Shown: positions 8,730 to 18,667, counted from the stretch's first letter. The stretch: DNA of 47,007 bases from Planctomycetota bacterium (GCA_003669605.1 QWOP01000020.1:1-47007), one strand, 5' to 3'. The notes: generated by a model not told the origin, from the letters alone. Numbers and translations are program-made.

Positions 8730-11081
8730 ATGCTCAATCCGCTGCTGTTGTGGTTCCTGCCGCTGGCCCTGCTGCCGGTCCTACTCCACCTCCTCAACCT
8801 CCACCGTCTCCGGGAGGTCGATCTGCCCACGTTTCGTTTCCTGATGGAGGGCTATGTCCAGGAGCGGAGCCGGATCAAATTGATCGAGTGGCTGCTGCTG
8901 CTGATGCGGACCGCGGTGGTCTTGCTGATCGTGGGGGCGCTGGCCCGGCCGGTGGTGCAACGGTTCGGAACGCTCTTCGGTGGAGGGCCGCGGGATGTGG
9001 TGTTTGTCGTCGATGCCGGGATGAGCACGGGGCTTGTGAGTGAGGGAACATCTGCCCTCCACCGGGCCCGCGAGGCGATCCGGGGAGCGGCTGGTCGGCT
9101 CCGCACCGGCGACTTCGTGACCCTTGTGCGGGCGGGGATGGAGCCGCGCGTGCTGCACAGGGGGGTGTTGGGGGACGCTCGCCGCCTGCAGGCGGAGCTC
9201 GACACCATCGAGCCTGATCCGGGCGCCGCCGACCTGGCCGCCGCGGTGGCCGAAGGGCTCGCCGCGCCGGCCCGCGGGCCGCGCAGTCTGTGGATTGTCT
9301 CCGACTGCCAGAGGCGTTCTTGGCAGCGGCTCGCCGAGAGCCCCACCGCCAAGCAGTTGCCCGACGAAGTGCAGTTGGTGCTTGTCGATATCGGTGCCCG
9401 CCAGCCGACCATCAACGTCGCCCTTCTCGGCGATCCGCCGCGGCCGCAGCGTCCGGTGGTGGGGCTGCCCGTTGAGCTGACAGCCCGCATCGAGGCTGCC
9501 GGGATCGATGCCGCCATCGAAGTGCCGCTCTCGGTGACGCTCGACGACGAGCTGGTCACACAAACCACCGTCACCATCCCGCCGGGACAAATGGTGACGG
9601 TGCCGCTGGCCTTGGTGCCGGCGCGGGCTGGCGTCATCAAAGGGCGCCTCGATCTCCCGGCGGATTCCTTTCCGTTCGACGACCGGATGATCTTCGTCCT
9701 CAATGTCGAACGCCGCGTCGGCGTGCTTGTGATCACCTCCGCAGGCGTGTCGGGGCTCACTGATCCAGCGCTGTTCCTCGATGCGGCTCTCGGAGCACCG
9801 CTCGATTCGCTGACTGCCACACTCGGCGACGAGCCTCCGCAGGTCGTGGGGGAGGAACGGATCGCCCGCAGCCTCGACGTCGAGGTGGTCCGGGCCGACC
9901 TCCTCGACGAACGGCGGGTGCAGGAGGCCGACGTGATCGTGATCGCCGACGCCCGGCTCGACGGTCATCGCAACCAGTGGGTGCGCCGGCGGGTGGAGGA
10001 TGGAGCGGGCTTGCTGGTGTTCGCCGGGCCGCTCCAGGGCCCGGGGCCGGAGATTGCAGGACTCGGTACGTTTGCCGGCCGCGACCCGGCGGCGATTGCC
10101 TGGGGCGAGGCGGTCGGCGACCCCGACGATGAAAACTCCGGCCAGGGTTTTGGCCAAGTCGATCTCTCCCACCCGATGTTCGCCCCGTTTCGTTCCGGGG
10201 GGGGGCGGACGGCTGAAGACGCCACCGAGCAGAGAAACTCCTCTTTCGACACACTGCGGTTTTTCCGCCATCTGCCCCTGGTGATTGCGGCGCCGTCGGC
10301 GGGTGCGTCAACGGCACGGACGGCTGCGGTAAACATCCTCGCCCGCCTCGACGACGGTACGCCGATCCTCGTCGAAACCAGGCTGGGGCGTGGGCGGGTG
10401 GTGGTCAGCGGCATGGCAGTTACACCAGACTGGTCAAATCTGCCCGTTCATCCAGCCTTCGTGCCGCTGCTGCTGCGGGGCGTGCAGACAGTCCGTCCTG
10501 ATCCGCCGGCTGTGGCCGCTGAAAGCGTCCATCCTTATGAGCCGGCTCCCGTCCGCCTCGACGAGCGTTGGAAGCGAGCCGTGGTGCAGGCGACGGATCC
10601 TTCCGGAGGGAGGACTGCGATCGAGACGGTGGCCGGTGATGGTCGGGTCACCGGGGCGCTCGAGGACACCCGCCGCATTGGCTATTACGAGTTCGATGTC
10701 CAGCCTCCTGCGGGGCAGATCGCCGAGCCGATCCGCCTCGGGTTGGCCGTCAACCGGGAAGTGGAGACCGCGACGATCGAGCGGATGCCCGGCGACGAAG
10801 TGGCGGCGACGTTTGCCCCTCATGCCGCCACGCTGCTGGCCGGGACCGCCGACGACCCGATGCTCCACACGCAGCTCACCAGCCGCCGGGAGATCTGGCG
10901 CTGGCTCATCACGGCGGTGTTCCTCCTGTTTGGAGTGGAGTTTCTTCTCTCCACGCTCAAAGCCCCTGAGCCGCGCCGTCCGGGCGACGCGCCCCGGGGT
11001 CTGATGGAACGGTTCAACGATTGGCTGGGTCGGACGGTGGGGATGCAGGAGAACGAGGGTTCGGAACCGAGCACGCCGTAG
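8730..11081 (+). CDS. BatA/aerotolerance-type membrane protein with vWA domain
   Basis: Large membrane protein that starts with the BatA (aerotolerance N-terminal) domain: MLNPLLLWFLPLALLPVLLH, then LHRLREVDLPTFRFL, a basic linker, and a second membrane helix (LIEWLLLLMRTAVVLLIVGA) near 51-70. A vWA-like domain follows, but its MIDAS reads DAGMS (95-99) rather than DxSxS, so metal binding may be weak or absent. The middle looks like Ig/CARDB-type folds (PVVGLPVELTARIE) and a glutamine-amidotransferase-like segment (DVIVIADARLDGHRNQWVRR, GRGRVVVSGMAVTPDWSNLP). A C-terminal helix (WLITAVFLLFGVEFLLSTLK) anchors it. This matches planctomycete BatA-like proteins encoded after DUF58. It lies 63 bases downstream of the DUF58 gene and probably in the same operon. 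Confidence 0.9.
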   Translation: MLNPLLLWFLPLALLPVLLHLLNLHRLREVDLPTFRFLMEGYVQERSRIKLIEWLLLLMRTAVVLLIVGALARPVVQRFGTLFGGGPRDVVFVVDAGMSTGLVSEGTSALHRAREAIRGAAGRLRTGDFVTLVRAGMEPRVLHRGVLGDARRLQAELDTIEPDPGAADLAAAVAEGLAAPARGPRSLWIVSDCQRRSWQRLAESPTAKQLPDEVQLVLVDIGARQPTINVALLGDPPRPQRPVVGLPVELTARIEAAGIDAAIEVPLSVTLDDELVTQTTVTIPPGQMVTVPLALVPARAGVIKGRLDLPADSFPFDDRMIFVLNVERRVGVLVITSAGVSGLTDPALFLDAALGAPLDSLTATLGDEPPQVVGEERIARSLDVEVVRADLLDERRVQEADVIVIADARLDGHRNQWVRRRVEDGAGLLVFAGPLQGPGPEIAGLGTFAGRDPAAIAWGEAVGDPDDENSGQGFGQVDLSHPMFAPFRSGGGRTAEDATEQRNSSFDTLRFFRHLPLVIAAPSAGASTARTAAVNILARLDDGTPILVETRLGRGRVVVSGMAVTPDWSNLPVHPAFVPLLLRGVQTVRPDPPAVAAESVHPYEPAPVRLDERWKRAVVQATDPSGGRTAIETVAGDGRVTGALEDTRRIGYYEFDVQPPAGQIAEPIRLGLAVNREVETATIERMPGDEVAATFAPHAATLLAGTADDPMLHTQLTSRREIWRWLITAVFLLFGVEFLLSTLKAPEPRRPGDAPRGLMERFNDWLGRTVGMQENEGSEPSTP

Positions 11082-11165
11082 TCGGCTCCGCCGGAATGGT
11101 TGCCGGAATGGTTGAGAACGAACTCAGGGCCGGGTGACACGATGCACAGTGCTGGAGGATCGCAC

Positions 11166-14100
11166 ATGGCGACAGCGAGTGTGAACAGTCTTGAAACGCG
11201 GTCAGCACGGCTGGCGGGGCTTGTCTCCGCTGCCCGCATCCGACTGGTCGCCGCTGCGCTGGCAGCAGGCCTTTGCCTGGCAGCATTTTTGGCGCTGGCG
11301 TGGCTGGCAGGGGGAATCCTTCTCGATCTGATAGCGCCATTGCCAGTCTTGCTGCGGACAGCGGTATTCGGTGGGTGGTGGATCGCTGTGGCCACGGCAC
11401 TTTCAGTCTTTGTCGCCCTGCCGGGCTGGCGGCGGCCGTTGCTCGACAGCGTCGCCCTGCGGATCGAACGCGCACTCGGAGGCATTCAGAACCGTTTGCT
11501 GACCGTCCTCGACCTCCACCGCGGCGGTGCCGCGACGCGCGGCTGGAAGGGGGATTCTGCCCGGGAAGGGCTCGTTGAAAAGCTTGTTGAGCAGACCGAA
11601 ACGAAACTGGTTGGATTTGCCCCCGGCCGGGTGGTGCGCTGGTGGCCACTGGTCCGCGGAGCCGGTTTGGCTGCGGCAGTGGTGGCGCTGCTGGCGGGAA
11701 TGCAGGCCGGACTCGGCGAGCGGTTTGCCGTCACGCTCGACCGTCTCCTTCATCCCACGGCTGATATCCCGCCGGCGACGTGGTTGCAGTTGGCCTCTCC
11801 TGGCGAGATCGAGGTTCTCCAAGGAGATGGCTTAGAGATCAAAGGAAAGGTCACCCGGGGGAGTGTGGACGGAGTCGATCTGGTGATTTCATCGGCGGAC
11901 GGTCGTTCGCGGCGCGAGCCGATGCGGATGGAGGCTCCCGGACTGTTTAGCGCCGCGCTGGAAGGACTCGATGCCGACGCCACGTACCGCCTCGAAGGGG
12001 GCTCGACGTGGACCAAGACCCATGCCATCCACATCCTCAAGCGGCCGGTGATCGACACCGTATCAAGGGTGGTGCGGCTGCCTGAATACATGCGGATCGA
12101 CACCCCACGGCCGGTCTCCGACGACGCGGTGCGAATCGATGTCCCGCAGGGGTCGACGGTCGATTTTGTCGCCGAGGTTATCGGCGGGGCGACCTCAGGG
12201 ACCTTGAAAATTCTCGATCGGAAACTCGAGACGACGATGGTCGAGCGGATTGATGAACGGGTCTGGTTTGAGGACGACTTGCCGCGTGACGCCGTGGCCC
12301 CGACGCCGTGGAAGTGGACGACGTCGCACGCCGCCGGTGGGCTGCGGGCGTTCACCTTCGGCTTTGATGGCCGGCCGCTGGAGATGCGGACGCGGCTGGA
12401 GCCCTTGGTGCTCCCCAAAGAATCGCTCGACGACCGGGCGCTCATGGTGATGGTGAGGAGTGACGCTGCCGACGCCCCGACTCGCCTGTCAATGCAACTG
12501 GCGCATGAGGGGGGGGGACTGGAGCTTGTGTGGGGTGACGATGCCGCCGGGCCGCCTGCCGATCTGCGCGTGCCGCGGGTTGTTGTTGGGCCGTTGCCCC
12601 GGGCCGGGGAATGGGCCAGGGTGACTGCGGCGCTGTCGGCGCTGCCGCAGATCGTGGGGCGGCCGATCACCGCCGTGACCTTCGCCATCGACAAGGGTCG
12701 GATGCTTCTCGACCGACCGGGGTGGATGGAGCGATCGATGCAACCGCTCCAGCAACCGGTCGATCACTCCCTCGGCGAACTGCCGCTGCGCCGAAAATAC
12801 GATGGCGGCGAAACGGAGGCCTCGGGATCGACGACCTGGCTGGGGGAATTAAGCGTCGCTGCCCCGGCGGCTGACAGCGGAGCGACAGCGCGGCCGAATC
12901 CGTTCTGGGCCACGCTTGAGTTGCAAAGCGCCCAGGGGCATCCCAGCCGACCACTGGCACCAGTCGAGATTCTGGCGACTGTCGATCGGCCACCGTCGCT
13001 GGTCGTCGAGGAGCCCCAGGCGGAGTCGCTGTCGCTCCTGCCTGGTGATGAGGTCGATGTTTCGGTGCTGGTGTTCGATGACTGGGGAATTGACCAGGTG
13101 GCGTTTGTGGTCGGGCCCGATGCGGAGCATCTCGGTGATCCGGTGGCGATCGCTGAGGTGCCACTCATCCACCGGCCGCCCGAGAGCCAGTTGCTGGTCT
13201 CGACGACGATCTCGTCAGATCGATTGGGCCTGGCGCCTGGCAACACCGCGATCTGGAAGTTGGCCGTCCGTGACACCAAGGGGCAGTGGGCCCAATCGCG
13301 GCCGTTCCGGATCATGGTGCTTTCACCGCAGGAAGTGCCTCCGCCATCGAGCCCCCTCCCGGCGCTCGACGAGGCGCTGCGCGAGGCCACACAGGCCCTG
13401 CGCTTGGCTGAGAAGAACGAAGACGTGCTCGACAGAAAGCGGGAAGAGACGCTCCGGGCGATCGGCGAAGAACCACTCAAGGCCCTCGACCGGGCGGAGG
13501 AGGCCACCGCAGCCGCAAAGCAGGCAGCCACCGTGGCAGCCGAGAAGGCGGCAGATCCACAGGCGACTCTTGCGGAGCAGGCCGATGCCGCCACAGCGGC
13601 TTCTGCAGAGCAGCAAAAAGCCACCGAGCAGACGGCCGCGGCCCAGCAGCAGACCGATGCGGCGGCGGCGGCGCTTGCCGAACCGGCGAAGCAGGATCTG
13701 CAGACGCTCGACGAGTATCTCGAACGCCGGCGCGAGGATGTCGGCCAGGTAGCGGCCCGACTCGACGCCGCGGTGGAGCAGGCGAAGTCGAGCTCGCAGG
13801 TGGCCGACAGCCAGCGAGAGCAGCTTGCCGCCGCCGCGGAATCGGCCCGCGATTTGCAAAAGAGTCTGCAGCCGAGTCCCCAGTTCCAGGCCGAAGCGGC
13901 GAAGGTCGACAGGCTCGCCGACGCGCCGAAGCCGTCGGAGATTGCCAACCGCCTGGAAGAGATTGCCCAACAGGCCCGAGCGGTCGCCCAACAACTCGAC
14001 GCTGCGGGGAAGTCGCAGCAACTCGAGTCGCTTGCCGAGGACTTGGCCCGGCGGGCCAACGCCCTGGATGTGCTGGGACAGCAGCGTCAAGATCTCCAGG

Positions 14101-14933
14101 CCAATGACGGCCAGCCACCAGCGGCTGCCACCCAGGCGGCACTCGATCAACAGGCAAGGAATGATGTTCGCCAGATCAATCAGATCCTCGGTCCCGATCA
14201 GAGGCCGGCCCAACAGCCGCCGTCGCCCCCCAAAAAGGCCGCGACCGATCCGCTCGATGCGCTGATCGATTCGGGGAAGGAAGCGGCCAGGGAAGCAGCC
14301 GACAGCGCCGCACGGATTGCCGACCAACTGGCCGGTCGCCAGCCTCCTGCGCCGGATGGCGCTTTGCAGGCACAGCAGCAGGGGCAGGCAAAGGATGGCC
14401 AGCCTAGCGAGGGCCAGCCAGGCGAGGGCCAGCCAGGCGAGGGCAAACAGGGCGAGGGCAAACAGGGCGAGGGACAGCCGGGCGAAGCGGTCAATCCGCA
14501 GGCCGGCGCGCCGCCGCCGTCGGCGAAGGAACTCGATTCGCTGCTGAGTAGCAAGGAAGTCAAGCAGGCTCTGCAGATGGCCGACAGGGCTCGGCGGCTC
14601 CAGGAGCAGGCCAGTCGTAGGGCAGCCGAGAAGATGGCTGCCGGCCAGCAATCCTCCTCCGAGCAGCAGGGGCAGGGAGAGGGCGCACCGGGCGCCACAC
14701 CGACTGGTGAACCGACGCAGACGGCTACCGACGGCGGCGCCAAGGCCGGCAGAGCGGCTCTCAAGGAGGCCGATCTGCGTGGCCTCGATGCCGCCCGTCG
14801 GGCCGCGATCTACAAGTTGCCACCACGGGTCCGCGACCCGCTCCTGGAAGGGATGCGGCAGCGTGGACCGGCGGCCTATCAGGAGGTGATCGACACCTAC
14901 TTCAGGAACCTTGGCAGGGACATCCCGCAATGA
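11166..14933 (+). CDS. Very large membrane-anchored coiled-coil protein of the MoxR cluster (DUF4175-like)
   Basis: About 1255 residues. Two hydrophobic helices near the N-terminus (AAALAAGLCLAAFLALAWLA and a GGWWIAVATALSVFVALP segment) and a third (GAGLAAAVVALLAGMQAG) anchor it. Then come beta-rich extracytoplasmic domains, and from about residue 740 a long Ala/Glu/Gln-rich coiled coil. A low-complexity run of GQPGE/GKQGE pentads follows at 14397-14486. The C-terminus (RRAAIYKLPPRVRDPLLEGM, QRGPAAYQEVIDTYFRNLG) is the ending I recognise from planctomycete proteins of this operon type. ATG 11166 is chosen for its ideal GGAGGA 7 bases upstream; the frame also opens at TTG 11100 and ATG 11142. 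DUF4175-like is a tentative label from architecture. It overlaps the next gene by ATGA. Likely a scaffold for the complex; function unproven. Confidence 0.85.
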   Translation: MATASVNSLETRSARLAGLVSAARIRLVAAALAAGLCLAAFLALAWLAGGILLDLIAPLPVLLRTAVFGGWWIAVATALSVFVALPGWRRPLLDSVALRIERALGGIQNRLLTVLDLHRGGAATRGWKGDSAREGLVEKLVEQTETKLVGFAPGRVVRWWPLVRGAGLAAAVVALLAGMQAGLGERFAVTLDRLLHPTADIPPATWLQLASPGEIEVLQGDGLEIKGKVTRGSVDGVDLVISSADGRSRREPMRMEAPGLFSAALEGLDADATYRLEGGSTWTKTHAIHILKRPVIDTVSRVVRLPEYMRIDTPRPVSDDAVRIDVPQGSTVDFVAEVIGGATSGTLKILDRKLETTMVERIDERVWFEDDLPRDAVAPTPWKWTTSHAAGGLRAFTFGFDGRPLEMRTRLEPLVLPKESLDDRALMVMVRSDAADAPTRLSMQLAHEGGGLELVWGDDAAGPPADLRVPRVVVGPLPRAGEWARVTAALSALPQIVGRPITAVTFAIDKGRMLLDRPGWMERSMQPLQQPVDHSLGELPLRRKYDGGETEASGSTTWLGELSVAAPAADSGATARPNPFWATLELQSAQGHPSRPLAPVEILATVDRPPSLVVEEPQAESLSLLPGDEVDVSVLVFDDWGIDQVAFVVGPDAEHLGDPVAIAEVPLIHRPPESQLLVSTTISSDRLGLAPGNTAIWKLAVRDTKGQWAQSRPFRIMVLSPQEVPPPSSPLPALDEALREATQALRLAEKNEDVLDRKREETLRAIGEEPLKALDRAEEATAAAKQAATVAAEKAADPQATLAEQADAATAASAEQQKATEQTAAAQQQTDAAAAALAEPAKQDLQTLDEYLERRREDVGQVAARLDAAVEQAKSSSQVADSQREQLAAAAESARDLQKSLQPSPQFQAEAAKVDRLADAPKPSEIANRLEEIAQQARAVAQQLDAAGKSQQLESLAEDLARRANALDVLGQQRQDLQANDGQPPAAATQAALDQQARNDVRQINQILGPDQRPAQQPPSPPKKAATDPLDALIDSGKEAAREAADSAARIADQLAGRQPPAPDGALQAQQQGQAKDGQPSEGQPGEGQPGEGKQGEGKQGEGQPGEAVNPQAGAPPPSAKELDSLLSSKEVKQALQMADRARRLQEQASRRAAEKMAAGQQSSSEQQGQGEGAPGATPTGEPTQTATDGGAKAGRAALKEADLRGLDAARRAAIYKLPPRVRDPLLEGMRQRGPAAYQEVIDTYFRNLGRDIPQ
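14397..14486 (+). repeat. Six 15-bp repeats encoding GQPGE/GKQGE pentapeptides
   Basis: Six in-frame 15-bp units encode GQPSE, GQPGE, GQPGE, GKQGE, GKQGE, GQPGE. The nucleotide units are closely similar, which suggests slippage-type expansion in a flexible linker between the coiled coil and the conserved C-terminus. Confidence 0.8.
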
Positions 14934-17353
14934 ACGATCTCTTTGCCCGGCTGGCCCGGGGGGCCGGGGTCGGGCACGAGCTCGCCTCCCGCATCGATTC
15001 GGTGGAGTGGCATTGGGCCCGGCCGTGGGTGCTGTGGACTGGCTTGCTGCTTTTGGTACCAGCCGCGTGGTGGATCTGCCGCCGTCACCGCAGTCGTCTC
15101 CCCTGGCTTTCGCCCGGATTACGGCGGGCACTCAATGCCTGCCGGATCGGCGTGCTCTCACTGTTGGTGTTTGTACTGGCCGGACCATTTCTCCGCCTCG
15201 ATGAACGGATCGTGCAGAAGGCGGTGGTGGCGCTGGTCGTCGATCAGTCCGACAGCATGGCTCTCCCGGTGGGGCGGTTGCCTGCAGCAGGGATCGGTGC
15301 GGTGGCCACGGCAGTGGGGCTTGAGCCACCGGCGGCCGGGGATGTCGCGGCCGACGACGCCCTGGTGGAGATGCTGGGACGCTGGTCGCGGGGGGAGTTT
15401 GTCACCCGGCTGTTGGCGACCCAGTCCGATGCCATGCTGGCCGATGTCGGGAAGAAGTATGAAGTGCGTCAGTACCGCGTCGCCCGCCGGCCGGCGCGGT
15501 TGGTGGATGGCAAAGAAAGCGACACCGGTGGCGGCGCCGACACGGCGCTTGGCGAGGCGATCGGGATGGCGCTTGACGACGCCTCCGACCGGGTGCTCGC
15601 CGGGATCGTGCTGGTCAGCGACGGTCGTTCGACTGTCGGCATCGATCCGCTGGAGGCTGTCCGTCGGGCCGCGGATGCCGCCGGGGGGATCGCCAGGGCG
15701 CCTGTGATCGCCGTGCCGATAGGCGCGGCCGAACCGCCGGCCGACATCGCCGTCACCGACGTACTCGCCGCGCCGGAGGTGGCTCTGTCCGACACGGTGT
15801 CGATTTTGGCCACGATCCAGTCGAGCGGACTTGCCCGGCGGGCGGTGAAGGTCGAACTCTCGGCGGGTGACACCGTCGTCGGCTCGGTCGATCTGGTCCT
15901 CCGTGACGGCCGTCAGCAGGCGGCCCTTCCTTGGCATGCGACCACCGCCGGCACCAGCCTGCTCACGGTGGCAGTCAAACCGGAGCCAGAGGAGACGATC
16001 CCCGAAAACAACGCGATTGAGATCCCGGTGGAGGTGACGGCCAGGAAGTCGCGGGTGCTCGTGATCGATGCTTCTCCGCGCTGGGACTTGAGATTCCTCG
16101 ACCACGCCATCCGCCGGGACACCGGCTTCGAGCCGACGGTCGTCGTTGCTGGTGCACTCCAGGCCTCCGCGGCGGGGGCCGCAGTCGTGCCGGAGGGCTA
16201 CGCCGGCTTGCCAACGGATGCCGAGGGATGGGGCAAGTACGACTTAGTGGTGATTGGTGACGTTGCGGCAGCTGATCTGTCCGCCGCCAGTCAGAAGGGG
16301 CTGGTGGAGGCGGTTCAGGAGCGCGGGGTGGGGGTGGTCTTCCAGCCCGGAGGCGAACATCTCCCCCGCGAGTATGCCGGACAACCCCTCGAAGAACTCT
16401 TTCCAGTGGAGATCGACCGCGCGAAAGGGGGGAGCAACGGTGCCATCGAGGCGGCCGATTTCCGCCCCTTCCGGATGCGGGTCACGGCCCGCGGTGCCAT
16501 GCACCCGGCGTTCGCGCTCTCCGGAGATGCTGCCCGTAACCGGGCTTCCTGGAGCGCTATGCCCCCTTTCTTTCGCGTGGCTGCGGCCCGGGTCGCGAAG
16601 CCTGCGGCCACGGTGCTGGCCGATGTTGAGCGGCCAGCGGGGCAGGGGGGAGCGGAGGGGCCGGTGCCGCTGGTGGTGGAGGCGCCTGCCGGTCGCGGAC
16701 GAGTGGCCTGGATCGGGACCGAGGAGACCTTCCGCTGGCGGAGAAACGTCGGCGATGCCCTCTTCTGGCGGTTCTGGGGGCAGGCGCTGCGGAGTGTCGC
16801 CCGCCGCGACGACCGGCCTTGGGATGCCAGTTGGCTGGTGGTCACTCCGAGCCGCTGTGAACCGGGCAACCCCGTATTTATCGAGTTGAATCTCGTGGAT
16901 GACCAGAAGAAACCGGTGGCGGCGGCAACGCAGGCGGTGATGGTGGAAACGGCGGCAGGGGGCACAGAGCGCGTGGAATTGCGGGCTGCCGGGCGGGCGG
17001 GGCTCTTCAACGGATCGTTCGTCCCGGTGGCGGCTGGCCGTCACACACTGTCGCTTGAGCGGACTGCAGAGGCTGAGGGGCTGGCCACGCAACTCCTAGT
17101 GGCGGAGCCGACGCGCGAGCGGGCACAGCCGGGCGTCGATCGGGAACTGCTCCGCTCACTGGCTGACCTCTCGGGCGGTGCGGTCGTCGAGGCGGGGGAG
17201 GTGGCCACGATTCCCGAGCGGCTCACCGACCGCTCGGTGGAGACCCGGAGGCAGGTTGATGACGACATTTGGGACACCTGGCCGGTGCTTGGATTACTGG
17301 TGGGTTTGTACTGTGTCGATATCGCCATCCGCCGGCTCTCGGGACTGAGTTAA
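14930..17353 (+). CDS. vWA-domain membrane protein with amidotransferase-like domain (MoxR cluster)
   Basis: 807-residue membrane protein translationally coupled to the previous gene by ATGA (14930-14933). Helices at about 33-50 (WVLWTGLLLLVPAAWWIC) and 72-88 precede a vWA domain whose MIDAS is canonical, DQSDS (105-109), unlike the degenerate one in the BatA-like neighbour. Further on are a CARDB/Ig-like part (LARRAVKVELSAGDTVVGSV), a glutamine-amidotransferase-like region (KSRVLVIDASPRWDLRFLDH; GVGVVFQPGGEH; GRGRVAWIGTEETFRWRR), and a C-terminal helix (WPVLGLLVGLYCVDIAIRRL). This architecture is typical of the last large vWA protein in planctomycete MoxR operons. Probably the periplasm-facing, metal-binding partner of the complex; exact role unknown. 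Confidence 0.9.
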   Translation: MNDLFARLARGAGVGHELASRIDSVEWHWARPWVLWTGLLLLVPAAWWICRRHRSRLPWLSPGLRRALNACRIGVLSLLVFVLAGPFLRLDERIVQKAVVALVVDQSDSMALPVGRLPAAGIGAVATAVGLEPPAAGDVAADDALVEMLGRWSRGEFVTRLLATQSDAMLADVGKKYEVRQYRVARRPARLVDGKESDTGGGADTALGEAIGMALDDASDRVLAGIVLVSDGRSTVGIDPLEAVRRAADAAGGIARAPVIAVPIGAAEPPADIAVTDVLAAPEVALSDTVSILATIQSSGLARRAVKVELSAGDTVVGSVDLVLRDGRQQAALPWHATTAGTSLLTVAVKPEPEETIPENNAIEIPVEVTARKSRVLVIDASPRWDLRFLDHAIRRDTGFEPTVVVAGALQASAAGAAVVPEGYAGLPTDAEGWGKYDLVVIGDVAAADLSAASQKGLVEAVQERGVGVVFQPGGEHLPREYAGQPLEELFPVEIDRAKGGSNGAIEAADFRPFRMRVTARGAMHPAFALSGDAARNRASWSAMPPFFRVAAARVAKPAATVLADVERPAGQGGAEGPVPLVVEAPAGRGRVAWIGTEETFRWRRNVGDALFWRFWGQALRSVARRDDRPWDASWLVVTPSRCEPGNPVFIELNLVDDQKKPVAAATQAVMVETAAGGTERVELRAAGRAGLFNGSFVPVAAGRHTLSLERTAEAEGLATQLLVAEPTRERAQPGVDRELLRSLADLSGGAVVEAGEVATIPERLTDRSVETRRQVDDDIWDTWPVLGLLVGLYCVDIAIRRLSGLS

Positions 17354-17374
17354 TTCCTGCTGCGAGGAGTACAC

Positions 17375-18475
17375 GTGTTGACCAAACAAGTCACCCGCCG
17401 GTCCTGGAGAGGTTCGTGGGCTGCGCGGCGCGGCGCTGCGGTGCTGGCCTGTGTGGCCGGTCTGTCGGGATCCGTGGCCGTGGCGCAGCCGGGCGAAGCT
17501 GGGCTCGGCAACGTCTCGGAAGCGGAGGCCCGCGACCTGCTCCGCGTTGAGGCGGCCGTCGATCGGGGGCTGGAATACCTGGCGGCGAAGCAGGATACGG
17601 GGGGCTCGTGGCAGCATGGGATGTCGCAGCAGCCCAACACCGGCGTCAACGCCCTCTGCTTGCTGGCCTTCATGGGCCGGGGTCACGTCCCGGGGCGTGG
17701 CCCCTACGCGGCCACAGTCGGTCGGGCGCTGGATGCGATGATCGAATCGCAGCAGCCCGACGGGCTGGTGGTCAGGGCGGGGGGCAATTCGCACGGCCCG
17801 ATGTATGAGCATGCCTTGGCGACGCTGGCCCTCATCGAGGCCTCCGGCTGGCGGACCGACGAGGCGATGCGCGACACCTGCCGGAAGGCGGTGGCGGTGA
17901 TCGTGGCTGCCCAGAACAACGAAGGGGGTTGGCGCTACCAGCCCCGGCCCCAGGATGCCGATCTGAGCGTGACGGTGATGCAGGTAGTGGCCCTCCGCGC
18001 GGCGCAGAGCGCCAGATTTGAGGTCCCGCAGAAGACGCTCGACGAGGCAGCAAAGTACATCAAGCGCTGCGCCAAGCCGGAGGGGGGCTTCGCCTACCAG
18101 CCGGGGCAGGGGGTGAAAAACGCGCAGTCGGCCGCCGGCGCGCTCTCGCTGCAGCTCCTCGGACTCTATGACGACCCTGATGTCAGGAAGGCGCTTGAGT
18201 CGCTCCAGAGTCGCGACTACCGGCCACAGATGGACGAGTATTTTCACTACATGAATTACTACGCCATGCAGGCCCACTTCCAAGCCGGCGAGGAGCAGTG
18301 GGCGCTGTGGAGCCCGCGAGTGCGGGGGCTGCTTCTGGAGAGCCAAAATGCCGACGGCAGTTGGCCCGGTTGGGGGGAGGAGCGGATCAACGGCCCCGCC
18401 AAGAATTACTCCACCGCGATGGGGGCGATCACGCTTGAGGTGTATATGCACTACCTCCCCGCCTACCAGCGCTGA
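17375..18475 (+). CDS. Exported squalene-cyclase/prenyltransferase-fold protein
   Basis: Exported alpha/alpha-toroid protein of the terpene cyclase/prenyltransferase repeat superfamily. A basic N-terminus and hydrophobic stretch (GAAVLACVAGLSGSVAVAQP) form a signal peptide. Repeated QW-like motifs are visible: DTGGSWQHG, NNEGGWRYQP, EGGFAYQPG, NADGSWPGW. The catalytic DxDD of true squalene-hopene cyclases is not evident, so this is probably a non-cyclase relative of the kind often found with planctomycete MoxR clusters. Start is GTG 17375 with GAGGAG upstream at 17364-17369; the gene begins 21 bases after the previous stop, so it is likely the last gene of the operon. A hairpin at 18485-18510 may end transcription. 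Confidence 0.9.
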   Translation: MLTKQVTRRSWRGSWAARRGAAVLACVAGLSGSVAVAQPGEAGLGNVSEAEARDLLRVEAAVDRGLEYLAAKQDTGGSWQHGMSQQPNTGVNALCLLAFMGRGHVPGRGPYAATVGRALDAMIESQQPDGLVVRAGGNSHGPMYEHALATLALIEASGWRTDEAMRDTCRKAVAVIVAAQNNEGGWRYQPRPQDADLSVTVMQVVALRAAQSARFEVPQKTLDEAAKYIKRCAKPEGGFAYQPGQGVKNAQSAAGALSLQLLGLYDDPDVRKALESLQSRDYRPQMDEYFHYMNYYAMQAHFQAGEEQWALWSPRVRGLLLESQNADGSWPGWGEERINGPAKNYSTAMGAITLEVYMHYLPAYQR

Positions 18476-18484
18476 CTGCCCTTG

Positions 18485-18510
18485 GAAAAAGCTGTCGCCG
18501 AGCTTTTTTC
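18485..18510 (+). terminator. Probable intrinsic terminator after the MoxR operon
   Basis: GAAAAAGCT (18485-18493) pairs with AGCTTTTTTC (18501-18510) across a 7-base loop, with an extra T in the 3' arm. The 3' arm contains a T6 run ten bases after the stop of the squalene-cyclase-like gene. The stem is AT-rich and therefore weak, but it can work in both directions. A second imperfect hairpin lies at 18624-18648. Confidence 0.5.
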
Positions 18511-18667
18511 ACCGGAATTCCCACCGAAAAAACCGGCAGTTGTTCCAATTTCACTGCCCGTGCAACGCCTTCTGCAGCGGGCGTCGGCAGGGGAGCCACA
18601 GCCTGCGCGCAGGGGCTTGGAATCCTCGTTTTTGACCGAAAAAAGAGGCCATTTTCGAATTGTTGTG

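Noticed and set aside
13323-15131. 602-codon open frame on the minus strand
   Set aside because: Antisense to the coiled-coil scaffold and the start of the vWA gene; Leu/Arg-rich composition with no motif, typical of GC-rich shadow frames.
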